A stretch of 64,000 nt of DNA from SIG440 sp045586925 (GCA_045586925.1 JAZNBG010000013.1:1-64000), one strand, 5' to 3'. Shown: positions 37,498 to 46,125, counted from the stretch's first letter. Numbers and translations are program-made. Notes: generated from the letters alone by a model not told the origin.

Positions 37498-38469
37498 ATG
37501 ACCTTATTTAAAGCAGAAAGCACTTCAATTCGCTACACCGGAAGATGGAGTATAACTGAAAGTATGGCAGTTACAACGGCTCCCGGAGGTATGATAGAAA
37601 TTGGTTTCAAAGGAAAATTAGTTATATTGCATTTTGATATCACAACAAATCAGCATCCATATCCACATCTATGGGTCAAGGTGGACAATGGTGCAAAAAT
37701 TGAAGTTCCTCTTGACAGATTCATTCGTATTGAAACAGAAGCAGAAGAAAATCACATAGTAACGGTTATTTTCAAGGGTGCGGTTGAAATGCAGCATCGT
37801 TGGTATCCGCCATTAATTGGAAAGGTAAGTTTTTGTGGATTTGAGGCGGAAAAGGAAGGCACATTGCCTGATGATTTGCGCAAAACAATTGAATTTATCG
37901 GGGACTCTATTACAGAGGGTGTTTTGATTGATGAGGATTATAAGGCTGATAGTTCAGATCAACCAAACCGAGTGTATCAGGATGATGTGACGGCAACCTA
38001 TGCGTACAAAACAGCACTGGCATTAAACTTAAAACCTGTTATTATGGGATATGGAGCGACGGGAATTACTCGCAGCGGTCAGGGTGCTGTGCCTCGAGTG
38101 AGTGAAGGATATCCATTTTATTATCATAATGTACCTATTGAAAGCCATAATGCTGATTATATTGTTATTAATCATGGTACAAATGACAGACGAGCGACAA
38201 CTGAAGACTATATTTTGGGAATGGAGGAGTTCCTTAAACTTGTCAGAAAGAGAAACCCCTTATCTAAAATTGCGGTAATGATACCGTTTTATGGTTCTTT
38301 TCACGATGAACTTATAGCTTTTATACCCGAATTCAATAGAAAATATAATGATTCTGTTTTGCTTATAGATACAAAAGGCTGGTTGCCACAACTACCTCTA
38401 CATCCCGACCGTGATGGGCATATGATAGCATCAGAAAAACTTGTAGGGGTATTAAAGACTTGGATATAG
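37498..38469 (+). CDS. SGNH/GDSL-family carbohydrate esterase
   Basis: A 323-residue cytosolic esterase starting at ATG 37498 behind AAAGGAG. The N-terminal 115 residues look like a jelly-roll domain (TTAPGGMIEIGFKGK, HPYPHLWVKVDNG), as in CE2-type esterases. The SGNH core follows: nucleophile Ser in IEFIGDSITEG, the Gly in GYGATGITRSG, the Asn in INHGTNDRR, and the Asp/His pair in LHPDRDGH. It probably removes acetyl groups from imported oligosaccharides so that the glycosidases can act. The start codon lies 13 bp after the stop of the putative glycosidase gene. Confidence 0.88.
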   Translation: MTLFKAESTSIRYTGRWSITESMAVTTAPGGMIEIGFKGKLVILHFDITTNQHPYPHLWVKVDNGAKIEVPLDRFIRIETEAEENHIVTVIFKGAVEMQHRWYPPLIGKVSFCGFEAEKEGTLPDDLRKTIEFIGDSITEGVLIDEDYKADSSDQPNRVYQDDVTATYAYKTALALNLKPVIMGYGATGITRSGQGAVPRVSEGYPFYYHNVPIESHNADYIVINHGTNDRRATTEDYILGMEEFLKLVRKRNPLSKIAVMIPFYGSFHDELIAFIPEFNRKYNDSVLLIDTKGWLPQLPLHPDRDGHMIASEKLVGVLKTWI

Positions 38470-38535
38470 TTCCCAGAATTGGATATTTAGATTATATTTG
38501 TAAAGGCTTACATTGTAAAGGAGAGAAGGTATATA

Positions 38536-39855
38536 ATGAAACAATTAAATTTGATATTAATTGGCGGAGGCGATCGGGGAAGCTGCTATTTAAAATTCCT
38601 GGATAAAAACCCCGAAAAATTTAAACTTGTAGCATTAGCAGAGCCGATAAAGGAAAAAAGAGAGTATTTAATGACAAAGTATAGAGTAGCGGAGAATATG
38701 TGCTTTGAAAGCTATGATGAACTTCTTATGCTTCCCCAAATTGCGGATATTGCGATGATTTGCACTCAGGATAAAATGCATTTTGATCCCGCAATGAAGG
38801 CTATAGAAAAAAAGTATGACTTGCTTTTGGAAAAACCTATTGCTCCTACCCCTGAGGAATGTTTTGTAATCAGTAAAGCGGCAAAAAAGAATGAAGTGAA
38901 AGTATTAGTCTGCCATGTTGCGAGATATGCACCCTTTAATAAAACTGTAAAAAGTTTTATTGAGAGCGGAAAACTTGGGGAAATTATAAATATTGTACAT
39001 ACCGAAGGCGTGGGAAATGTTCATATGAGTCATAGTTATGTCCGTGGAAACTGGCGGAAAATGTCCGATTCGTCTCCAATGATTCTTGCAAAATGCTGTC
39101 ATGATACTGACATTTTGCAATGGTTTATCGGTAAATCGTGTACAAAAGTCCAGTCGTTTGGTACGCTGACATATTTCAGAGAGGAAAATGCACCCAAAGG
39201 TGCGCCTATGCGTTGTCTTGACGGTTGTCCGTATAGAGATGAATGTTTTTATTATGCTCCTGATTTATATAAGATTGACACGGCGGAGGTTCAGCACTTT
39301 AGAGCAATTGCAGCCAATAAATTTAATCCTACTGATGAGGAGGTTGATGAAGTGTTGAAAACCTCGCCTTATGGAAGATGTGTTTTCAGGTGCGATAATG
39401 ACGTGGTTGACCATCAGATTGTAAATATGCAGTTCGGGAATGACGTGCATGCAACCCTCACAATGTCAGCTTTCAACAAAGGTGGAAGAACTACTGTTTT
39501 TATGGGGACAAAAGGTGAATTAAGAGCTGACAGGGAAAAACAGTCATTAGAATTTTATGATTTTTCAACCAGAGAAACCACACAACTCTACACTCCTGAC
39601 GCCCAAATTGACCAATCAATCGCCGGCGGTCATGGTGGTGGTGATATGGGGATTATGCATGATTTATATGAGTATATTGCGAATAACAATCCTTCCAATT
39701 CTATATCTGAAATAGATGTGTCCTGTATGAGCCATCTAATTTGTTTTGCAGCGGAGGAGTCAAGATTGAATAACTCGGTTGTTGATATGAATGAATACTG
39801 TTCAAAGTTAGAGGGATTTGATGATGGCGCATATAACGATTTGCTGCTGAAATAA
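38536..39855 (+). CDS. Gfo/Idh/MocA-family oxidoreductase
   Basis: A 439-residue NAD(P)-dependent enzyme. The Rossmann signature is LILIGGGDRGSCYL near residues 5-18, and EKPIAPTPEE carries the family Glu-Lys-Pro. The C-terminal beta-sheet domain has HDTDILQWFIG and the glycine-rich GGHGGGDMGIMHDL. A four-cysteine stretch, CLDGCPYRDEC, with further cysteines nearby suggests a bound metal; this is seen in some subgroups only. Members oxidise or reduce sugars, inositols or act as redox-cofactor glycosidases (GH109-like); the substrate here is unknown. The ATG follows AAAGGAGAG. It is the last intact gene before the rearranged stretch. Confidence 0.9.
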   Translation: MKQLNLILIGGGDRGSCYLKFLDKNPEKFKLVALAEPIKEKREYLMTKYRVAENMCFESYDELLMLPQIADIAMICTQDKMHFDPAMKAIEKKYDLLLEKPIAPTPEECFVISKAAKKNEVKVLVCHVARYAPFNKTVKSFIESGKLGEIINIVHTEGVGNVHMSHSYVRGNWRKMSDSSPMILAKCCHDTDILQWFIGKSCTKVQSFGTLTYFREENAPKGAPMRCLDGCPYRDECFYYAPDLYKIDTAEVQHFRAIAANKFNPTDEEVDEVLKTSPYGRCVFRCDNDVVDHQIVNMQFGNDVHATLTMSAFNKGGRTTVFMGTKGELRADREKQSLEFYDFSTRETTQLYTPDAQIDQSIAGGHGGGDMGIMHDLYEYIANNNPSNSISEIDVSCMSHLICFAAEESRLNNSVVDMNEYCSKLEGFDDGAYNDLLLK

Positions 39856-39876
39856 AATCAAGAATGTTACGATATT

Positions 39877-40069
39877 ATGACATCATCGAAAGACTTCCTA
39901 CCAACACAGTGTTCGGCCCCTGTATTGGGTAAGAGCATCTCTTTGTTACCCAGTAGAAAGGTGCTCTTATAATGGGTAAATTTAATATGTTGTGTTTGGT
40001 AACACGAACGCAACTGGACAACCACGATATGTTGTGGTGTATTATGGTTAATAATTAATTTATGCGTGG
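39877..40069 (+). repeat. Dispersed ~200-bp repeat, copy 1 (degenerate)
   Basis: This stretch aligns along its whole length with 43568-43770, from ATGACATCAT to TTATGCGTGG. It contains a hairpin near 39930-39970 and a degenerate form of the palindrome-containing promoter (TGGACA at 40015-40020, ACCAC to GTGGT around 40021-40038). Immediately after its end the reading frame of a rhamnose isomerase relic begins, so the repeat boundary interrupts that old gene. Confidence 0.75.
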
Positions 40070-40072
40070 ACT

Positions 40073-40315
40073 ATGGGATTCAGAAACTGGCAGAAAGCAC
40101 ATTTAAATGCCATTTGCACACCAAATGAACTACTTACAAAACTGCAAAACAATAATGAGCCTACTGAACTACAAGTTATTCAGGATGAAATGAAGACAAT
40201 GCCTTTCGGTGACATTTGGGATGAATATTGCTGACAATGCGGTGTAAAATCTGACAGAGAATAGGTTGAAGATGTTAAAGAATACGAGAATGAAGTTTTA
40301 AAGAAAAGACAGTAA
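40073..40315 (+). pseudogene. rhaA: L-rhamnose isomerase C-terminal relic
   Basis: In one frame the 81 codons read FRNWQKAHLNAI, then DEMKTMPFGDIWDEYC, then VEDVKEYENEVLKKRQ, the characteristic end of L-rhamnose isomerase, with stops at 40232 (TGA) and 40262 (TAG). The TAG probably replaced a Trp codon, since the partial copy at 42059 has TGG there. The N-terminal four fifths of the gene are missing. The enzyme would have converted rhamnose to rhamnulose, so an ancestor of this locus handled rhamnose. The last 50 bases are identical to 42062-42111. Confidence 0.8.
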
Positions 40316-40345
40316 ATTTCAAAAAGGACAATCTGTTTAGTAACG

Positions 40346-40375
40346 ATGAAATCATTTAAACTAACACCTGCATAG
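40346..40375 (+). pseudogene. Relic of the manA start
   Basis: ATG followed by codons for KSFKLTPA and a TAG stop, against MKPLKLTPTYKD of the intact manA at 42142. It follows the rhaA relic at the same distance as the real manA follows the second rhaA tail. This identifies an old rhaA-manA junction, now duplicated around the aldolase and kinase genes. Confidence 0.65.
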
Positions 40376-40415
40376 GAAGTTTGATTTTTGTAATTAATAA
40401 AAAAGGAGAGGTTTC

Positions 40416-41066
40416 GTGAGAGATAATGTTATTGATACAATAGAAAGGTGTAAAATTATTGCAATTTTAAGAGGGGTTAAAAATGATAAACTGATTCCTC
40501 TTGCACAGGCGATGTATGAAGGGGGAATTCGACTTCTTGAACTTACATATAGTGCTGACGGAAGTAGTAGTGATGAGGAAACAGCAAAAAATATTGAAAT
40601 GCTTTCTGAACATTTTATGGGCAAAATGTTTATTGGGGCAGGGACGGTTATTACTGAAAAACAAGTTGAACTTACAAAGAAAGCAGGAGGGAAATTTATA
40701 ATTTCCCCAGACACTTATGAAAATGTAATTAAGAAAACACGTGAACTAAATTTAGTTTCGATGCCTGGTGCATTAACTCCAAGTGAAATTCAAGCAGCGT
40801 ATAGATATGGAGCAGATTATGTCAAATTGTTTCCAATAACCAATATGGGGATAGAATATGTTAAAGCGATTAAGGCGCCTCTTTCTCATGTAAAACTTTT
40901 GGCAGTAGGTGGTATAGATGAAACCAATATGAAAGAGTATTTAGATTCAGGAATATCGGGGGTTGGAGTAGGATCGAGCATTGTCAACAAAAAGTTGATT
41001 GAATCGGGTGACTATAATACTATAACCGAACTTGTGAAAAAATACACAAAGGTGATTGCAAGATGA
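40416..41066 (+). CDS. KDPG/KDPGal-type aldolase
   Basis: A 216-residue class I aldolase of the Eda/DgoA family. The N-terminal IERCKIIAILRGV holds the catalytic Glu-Arg region, FIGAGTVIT forms the phosphate-site loop, and the Schiff-base lysine is in DYVKLFP. LLAVGGI is the final barrel strand. It splits 2-keto-3-deoxy-6-phospho-gluconate or -galactonate to pyruvate and glyceraldehyde-3-phosphate. Start is GTG 40416 behind GGAGAGG. It overlaps the kinase gene by four bases, so the two are translated together, and the kinase identity points to the galactonate form. The pair sits between two copies of a rhaA-manA junction and may have been inserted there. Confidence 0.92.
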   Translation: MRDNVIDTIERCKIIAILRGVKNDKLIPLAQAMYEGGIRLLELTYSADGSSSDEETAKNIEMLSEHFMGKMFIGAGTVITEKQVELTKKAGGKFIISPDTYENVIKKTRELNLVSMPGALTPSEIQAAYRYGADYVKLFPITNMGIEYVKAIKAPLSHVKLLAVGGIDETNMKEYLDSGISGVGVGSSIVNKKLIESGDYNTITELVKKYTKVIAR

Positions 41067-41992
41067 GAATGTATATAACAATTGACGGAGGGACAACAAG
41101 TACCAGAGTGAATCTGGTCAAAGATAAAATAATTTGTGATACAATAAAACTTGATATTGGAGCCAGAGCAAGCATGGAAAACCGTCAGAAATACATTATG
41201 GCAATAAAAAGAGCGATTGATGAAATTACCTTGAAGAACGAGGTGGAGTATATAGAAAGAATTTTGGCATCAGGGATGATAACCTGTGAATTTGGTCTTT
41301 GTAATTTGCCACATATAAATGTTCCTGCAGGCATAGATGAACTTCATAATGCTATGTATGAAACTATAATAAATGAAGTTTCGGAGATCCCATTTGTTTT
41401 TATGCGAGGTGTTAAAATTGATAGCGATGATATTGGTGTTTTTGATATGATGCGAGGGGAAGAAACGGAACTTATGGGTATTATGGATGATAAGTATGGT
41501 GAGTGTATATACATTCTTCCGGGTTCACATTCGAAAATTATTAAAACGGATGCACAAGGACGAATAGTTTCCTTTTCGACGATGCTAACGGGTGAAATGA
41601 TTTTTTCATTATCTCAGTGTACTATCCTTAAGGATGCGGTAGATTTAAGTGCAGAGATAAACAGTGAATATCTTTTGAAAGGATATGATTATGCGGAATC
41701 GTTGGGCATAAATAAGGCACTTTTTAAAGTGAGGGTTTTAAAAAATAAGTTCAAATGTTCTAAAGAAGAAGTTTATAGTTTTTTTCTGGGGATAGTCCTT
41801 TGCAACGAAATTTTAAGTATAATGAAAGATGATGCTATGACAATAGTTTTAGGCGGTAAATCGCAGATAAAAAAAGCGATGTCATTGGTTTTGGTAAATA
41901 AAACTGAAAAGAATATTATAGAACTTGATGAAAGAACAGTTGAACAGTCCACTCCCCTTGGTATGATAAAAGTATATGAGTACAAAGTGTAA
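41063..41992 (+). CDS. dgoK: 2-dehydro-3-deoxygalactonokinase
   Basis: A 309-residue sugar-acid kinase. ITIDGGTTSTRVNLV is the ATP-binding phosphate-1 loop and ASGMITCEFGL the family motif, followed by FMRGVKID, MMRGEETELMGI, LPGSHSKII and MTIVLGGKSQIK near the end. It phosphorylates 2-keto-3-deoxygalactonate at O6 for the aldolase encoded just upstream (De Ley-Doudoroff pathway). The start codon overlaps the aldolase stop in ATGA. Substrate could come from galactonate, from galactose oxidation or from unsaturated uronic acids; the window has no dehydratase to decide. Confidence 0.9.
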   Translation: MRMYITIDGGTTSTRVNLVKDKIICDTIKLDIGARASMENRQKYIMAIKRAIDEITLKNEVEYIERILASGMITCEFGLCNLPHINVPAGIDELHNAMYETIINEVSEIPFVFMRGVKIDSDDIGVFDMMRGEETELMGIMDDKYGECIYILPGSHSKIIKTDAQGRIVSFSTMLTGEMIFSLSQCTILKDAVDLSAEINSEYLLKGYDYAESLGINKALFKVRVLKNKFKCSKEEVYSFFLGIVLCNEILSIMKDDAMTIVLGGKSQIKKAMSLVLVNKTEKNIIELDERTVEQSTPLGMIKVYEYKV

Positions 41993-42058
41993 TGAGTTTT
42001 TGTCCCTTACTTGGCAAAATATGATAACAGGATAATTCTTTTCATAATCCAATACAAT

Positions 42059-42111
42059 GGTTTGAAGATGTTAAAGAATACGAGAATGAAGTTTTAAAGA
42101 AAAGACAGTAA
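42059..42111 (+). pseudogene. rhaA: Second rhaA 3'-end relic
   Basis: Bases 42062-42111 equal 40266-40315 exactly (50 bp) and encode EDVKEYENEVLKKRQ and a stop, the tail of rhamnose isomerase. It begins with TGG, Trp, where copy 1 has a stop. Only this tail remains, 30 bp before the manA start. It marks the right-hand end of the duplicated junction. Confidence 0.75.
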
Positions 42112-42141
42112 GTTGCAGAAAGGACATCTTGATTACAAAGA

Positions 42142-43464
42142 ATGAAACCATTAAAACTAACCCCCACCTATAAAGATTATATCTGGGGCGGAACAAAACT
42201 GAAAACTGAATATGGCAAAAAAACGGATATTACTCCTGTGGCTGAAAGTTGGGAACTTAGTTGCCACAAGGATGGTTTAAGTACAATTTGCGGCGGCGAA
42301 TTTGATGGCAAAACCCTTGCTTCTGTTATAGAGAAAAATCCTGAAATTCTTGGCACATATTGTAATGGGAATGAACTGCCAATACTTATCAAGTTTATTG
42401 ATGCGGCAGATGATTTAAGCGTTCAGGTGCACCCCAATGATGAGCAGGCAAAAGCGTGGGAAAATCAGAACGGCAAAACAGAGATGTGGTATGTTGTTAA
42501 GGCGAATAAAGGAGCAAAAATAACATTTGGGGTAGCGGAAGAAATTGACAAGGCAAGGCTTGAAAAAGAGATACAGAACAAAAGTGTTGAAAATGTATTA
42601 AATGCTGTAAAATCTAAAAAAGGCGATGTGTTCTTTGTGGAAGCAGGTACAATCCACGCCATAGGCAAGGGCAATATTATTGCCGAAATCCAGCAGAATT
42701 CCAATGTTACATATCGGCTTTATGACTACGGAAGAATAGGGAAAGACGGCAAAGAACGTGAATTACATATCGAAAAAGGTGTAAAATCGGCTAATTGCAG
42801 CAAGACAAAAATAAGGAAGATCCCTGTTTGTTCCGACGAAACAAGGCTTTTAGGCAGCTGTGAGTATTTTGCAGTTAAAGAAGTAAAGTTAAAAGGCAAC
42901 AAAACCTTTATTGCCGACGAAAAGAGTTATCACGCACTTATGGTGACAGAGGGTTCGGCAGAGCTTTCGAGCGACAGATATAATGAAGAATTGTCAATGG
43001 GACAGACTGTATTTATTCCTGCCAATATGGGAGAGTATACATTATCAGGTAAAGCTACAGTATTGCTGACAACAAATCAACCAAAGTATTATGTTGGCAT
43101 AGACCTCGGGGGTACAAATATTGCTGCGGCGGTAGTTGATGAGTATGGTGTTATTTATGGTCGCTCCAAGAAAAAAAACAATGCATTAAGGCGATACAAC
43201 GAAATATTTGACGATATGGCAAAGTGCGCAAGAAATGCGGCAGAAGAAAGCGGATTGAACTTTGAAACTGATATTGAGGCGGTTGGCATAGGTTGTCCCG
43301 GTGCTATAAACACAGATGAAGGTATAGTAGAATTTTCAAATAATCTTGGCTTTTATGATGTGCCAATTGTTGATTATATGCAAAAAGCCCTTTCAAAGAA
43401 AATCTACGTTGAAAATGATGCCGGAATAATCGGTGCAGCATTTCTTTGGAAAAATGAATTATAA
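42142..43464 (+). CDS. manA: Class I mannose-6-phosphate isomerase fused to an internally deleted ROK kinase
   Basis: Residues 1-312 are a complete type I phosphomannose isomerase: YIWGGTKL, the zinc-site QVHPNDEQA, EMWYV, and VEAGTIHAIGKG, ending in a cupin strand. It interconverts mannose-6-phosphate and fructose-6-phosphate. Residues 315-440 begin as a ROK sugar kinase (YYVGIDLGGTNIAAAVVD, GIGCPGAI) up to the catalytic ENDA at 43411-43422. The text then jumps to GIIGAAFLWKNEL, which is how ROK proteins end (normally GNDAGIIGAA). About 170-180 residues including the zinc-binding cysteines are missing, as if recombination joined two NDA segments. The kinase half should be dead, the isomerase active. 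The ATG follows AGAAAGGA at some distance. Confidence 0.88.
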   Translation: MKPLKLTPTYKDYIWGGTKLKTEYGKKTDITPVAESWELSCHKDGLSTICGGEFDGKTLASVIEKNPEILGTYCNGNELPILIKFIDAADDLSVQVHPNDEQAKAWENQNGKTEMWYVVKANKGAKITFGVAEEIDKARLEKEIQNKSVENVLNAVKSKKGDVFFVEAGTIHAIGKGNIIAEIQQNSNVTYRLYDYGRIGKDGKERELHIEKGVKSANCSKTKIRKIPVCSDETRLLGSCEYFAVKEVKLKGNKTFIADEKSYHALMVTEGSAELSSDRYNEELSMGQTVFIPANMGEYTLSGKATVLLTTNQPKYYVGIDLGGTNIAAAVVDEYGVIYGRSKKKNNALRRYNEIFDDMAKCARNAAEESGLNFETDIEAVGIGCPGAINTDEGIVEFSNNLGFYDVPIVDYMQKALSKKIYVENDAGIIGAAFLWKNEL

Positions 43465-43567
43465 AACATTGAAGAAAGTTTTGTTTAGTATTTATTTATC
43501 AATTTTTCTGTTAATTTATTGCAAGTAACATCCCCACATCTGACAGGAAAAGCGATAATATAAATAA

Positions 43568-43770
43568 ATGACATCATGGTAATGACGTAAATCACATCCT
43601 AACAGTACAGTATTCGGCTACTGTATTGGGTAAAGGCACCTCTTTTTGCCTAGTAGGGAGGTGCCTTTATAATGAACGAATCTGTTATGTTGTGCTTTGT
43701 AACACAAATGTAACTTGACATACCACAATATGTTGTGGTATATTATGGTTAATAATGAATTTATGCGTGG
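43568..43770 (+). repeat. Dispersed ~200-bp repeat, copy 2
   Basis: Homologue of 39877-40069. It carries a perfect 12-bp stem (43631-43642 with 43658-43669) and the well-preserved palindromic promoter at 43715-43744. The two copies bracket 3.5 kb containing the rhaA relics, aldolase, kinase and manA. No gene of its own is visible. Confidence 0.75.
43715..43744 (+). promoter_or_regulatory. Promoter with a perfect palindromic operator in its spacer
   Basis: TTGACA (43715-43720), an 18-bp spacer and TATATT (43739-43744). The spacer is nearly filled by an inverted repeat of 8-bp arms (43721-43728 with 43733-43740), so a dimeric repressor or MerR-type regulator could sit between the hexamers. No gene follows closely; a possible terminator comes 80 bp later. 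The degenerate equivalent is at 40015-40043. Confidence 0.6.
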
Positions 43771-43825
43771 GGTTCCCGGGGTTGAAAAGTTCAATCCTAG
43801 CATACTAGATGTCGTGATTGTAATT

Positions 43826-43879
43826 AAAACTGACGGTAGAATTATGTCCATTTTTAGAGGCATTGCATCCGTCAGTTTT
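43826..43879 (+). terminator. Intrinsic-terminator-like hairpin
   Basis: An 11-bp perfect stem (43826-43836 with 43869-43879) around a 32-nt loop, followed by a T-rich tract. With the promoter at 43715 it would bound a transcript of about 130 nt without a convincing ORF. It could also be the remains of the terminator of the manA unit. Confidence 0.5.
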
Positions 43880-43884
43880 TTATA

Positions 43885-44379
43885 TAATATAGTTTGTTTT
43901 AAAAATTTTAGAATGATTGTGTGAATACAGTAAATGTTAATGATTATTTAACTATGTGCTGAAGAAAGAATTAAATATTGATATAAGAAAGAATGTAGAA
44001 TGAATCCAAAGGGATAAATCTATGTTCTTTTTTTGTCTTTATGTTGAAAATTGAGTGAAGATCGTCTTATCGGCAAACAGCAAACTGTCATTTGCTGGGT
44101 TGTACAGACGGAAGTTATAGTGAATGGTTTAAATTATGAGATCAGAGGGGAATAAGTTCTTTGCGGTTTAGCCTATTCCGAAAATTGGAAAACCGTGAGG
44201 GTTGTGACAGTAATCCGAACACTGCGACTACAGTGTAAATTATTATAACATATATCATAGTCGGGATATATTTCAGCATCGGCAAATTAATTGCACCTGA
44301 GTTTAGCAGGGATGCCACCGCAGGAAATTTTTCCAAACACCAGTTGCGGGAATATTACTAACCGAGCAATAAGCATAAA
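43885..44379. other. Gene-free stretch
   Basis: About 500 bp between the terminator-like hairpin and the left direct repeat. There are only short ORFs without ribosome binding sites or recognisable motifs on either strand. A minus-strand frame (44142-44336) has one hydrophobic segment but no family resemblance. I see only degraded DNA, perhaps left by a mobile element. Confidence 0.5.
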
Positions 44380-44412
44380 ACAGGGCTCCCAAAAAGTTTT
44401 ACTTTTTGGGAA
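44380..44412 (+). repeat. 33-bp direct repeat, left copy (att-like)
   Basis: Identical to 46227-46259 over 33 bp. The repeat contains a hairpin with a 9-bp stem (CCCAAAAAG and CTTTTTGGG). It lies left of the excisionase and integrase genes with the partner copy right of them, a layout expected for attachment sites. Similar GGGCTCCC hairpins can be dispersed repeats, so this is unproven. Confidence 0.55.
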
Positions 44413-44621
44413 GGAGGAGCAACAATTTGAAAAGCGGAGCCGTTTTAGGAGAAAACGGCAAGCACAAAAAATTAGTTGCTCCAAAGGAGACAGAGATTAA
44501 AAAGGGTCTTCAAAATATTGATACTTCAAGGTTTTAAGATAAATCAAATAAGGAAACCAAGAGGTAACAATGGTTAAATGTAAATGCAATAACTATGCCT
44601 TGCTGAAGGAAAGGATAGAAA

Positions 44622-44756
44622 ATGGATAATAAAAACATATATAAAATTCAAATGGGAAGGACAGATTTTAAAGAGATAAAAACGGTGTCTGAATTACTTG
44701 GTCATCACCGTGATGATGTAACAAGAATTTATCTGGCAGGTGATGAGGATGCTTAA
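44622..44756 (+). CDS. Small hypothetical protein of the integrase cassette
   Basis: A 44-codon ORF with AAAGGA six bases before the ATG. Its C-terminal half, TVSELLGHHRDDVTRIYL, resembles the end of a tyrosine recombinase (LGHxxxxxTxxY), so it may be a relic of another integrase rather than an independent protein. It overlaps the excisionase-like gene by a few bases, which suggests co-translation. Low confidence in function. Confidence 0.45.
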   Translation: MDNKNIYKIQMGRTDFKEIKTVSELLGHHRDDVTRIYLAGDEDA

Positions 44757-44925
44757 AAACTATAAAGACATTCTGTCTGTTGATGACCTTTGCGAAATAC
44801 TAAGCATTGGCAAAAACACTGCCTACCGTCTGCTGAAATCGGGCGAGATAAAGGCTATACGGATAGGCAAGGTTTATAAGATACCGAAAGAAAGCCTGAT
44901 AAATTACTTGAAAAAATCAGTCTGA
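44743..44925 (+). CDS. Excisionase-family HTH protein
   Basis: About 60 residues with a winged-helix excisionase/MerR-like fold: ILSVDDLCEILSIGKNTAYRLLKSGEIKAIRIGKVYKIPKE in pieces (VDDLCEIL, NTAYRLLKSG, IRIGKVYKIP). Such proteins bind DNA next to attachment sites and direct integrase toward excision. The start may be the ATG at 44743 or 44749. It lies 52 bp before the integrase, the usual order in Gram-positive integrative elements. It is intact although its integrase is frameshifted. Confidence 0.8.
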   Translation: MRMLKNYKDILSVDDLCEILSIGKNTAYRLLKSGEIKAIRIGKVYKIPKESLINYLKKSV

Positions 44926-44977
44926 AGATATATAATTAAAGTATCAGCGGACTGTTTGTCACAGAGGAGGAATGCGT

Positions 44978-46125
44978 ATGACAGGCAGTTTACAGATAAA
45001 AAACGGCAAATATTATGCTGTTTTAAACTATAGAGATGAATATAACAAGCGAAAACAAAAATGGATTTGCACCGAATTGGAGATTAAAGGAAATAAGAAA
45101 GCCGCAGAGAAATTCTTGCATCAGTGTATTGAACAGTATGATGGTAAGGAGAGTATGCTGAATAATGATATGTACTTTCATACATATATCGGTATATGGC
45201 TTGAAAGTATTAAGCACACAGTTGAGCGGTCTACCTTTGAGGGGTACAGTATGGATGTTAAAAATCATATTCTGCCCTATTTTGAAAAGCATAAATTCAA
45301 GATGGGTGAAATAAAAGCACTTCACTGCAGGCATACTATGGAGAGATGCTTGAAAAGGGTAAAAAAGACGGCTCGGGAGGGCTTTCGCCAAAGACAATCA
45401 AAAATCACCACACCATAATTAGAAAATCCTTGCAGGACGCAATGAGAAACGAGATGATACCCAGTAACCCTGCCGACCTTGTAAAGCTACCCAAGAAGCA
45501 AAAATTTATCGGTGAGTTTTATACTCTAAGTCAGGCGAACTCTCTTATAGAGAGCAGCAAAGATACAGAGTTTTATGTAGCTATTGTTTTAGCACTATAT
45601 ACAGGCTGCAGAAGGTCTGAAATCTTAGGTTTTAAATGGGAGTCGGTCAACTGGGAAAGCGGAACCATAACCGTAAAGGATACTGTTGTAAGAGCCAAAA
45701 CTGTAATTTACAGGCGGGGAACAAAAACTGACAGCAGCTATCGCACACTTCAGCTGACCGAGGGCGTTATGGATATTCTAAAAGAGGAGAAGGATCGTCA
45801 GGAAGAGTATGAAAGGCTGTTTGGTTCGGAATACATCAAAAATGACTACATAGTAAAAAGAGCAAACGGTGAACTTTATGTTCCAAATACTTTTACATCC
45901 TGTATTCAAAGGTGTATGAAGAAGGCAGGTTTACCTGTAATAAGATTTCATGATTTACGCCATACAACGGCTAGCCTTTTGATTTCTCTTGGGTTATCCC
46001 TTAAAGAAGTGCAGGAATGGCTGGGACACAGCGATATTTCCACCACGGCAAATATCTATACTCATATTATGGTAAAAACAAAAATTGAGTCGGCAAACCG
46101 TTATGCCGAGGTGCTCAAAATATAG
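44978..46125 (+). pseudogene. Tyrosine recombinase/integrase with one frameshift
   Basis: Starting at ATG 44978 behind GAGGAGG, the first 116 codons give an AP2-like arm-binding domain (MTGSLQIKNGKYYAVLNY) and part of the SAM-like core-binding domain. One base, probably a C near 45324-45326, is missing. The frame then continues as QAYYGEMLEKG and the complete catalytic domain: Arg in TGCRRSEILGF, HDLRHTTASLL, LGHSDISTTANIYTH with the nucleophile Tyr. Joined, the protein has about 380 residues, as expected for Tn916-like integrases. An internal ATG at 45346 might give the catalytic part alone. The cassette between the 33-bp repeats carries no cargo, so it looks like a remnant. Confidence 0.85.

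Noticed and set aside
43715..43924. 69-codon plus-strand ORF over the palindromic promoter
   Set aside because: It starts within the promoter, has no ribosome binding site and spans a terminator-like hairpin.
44142..44336. Minus-strand ORF of 64 codons with a hydrophobic segment
   Set aside because: A single membrane-like stretch in AT-rich DNA is weak evidence; no ribosome binding site and no motif.
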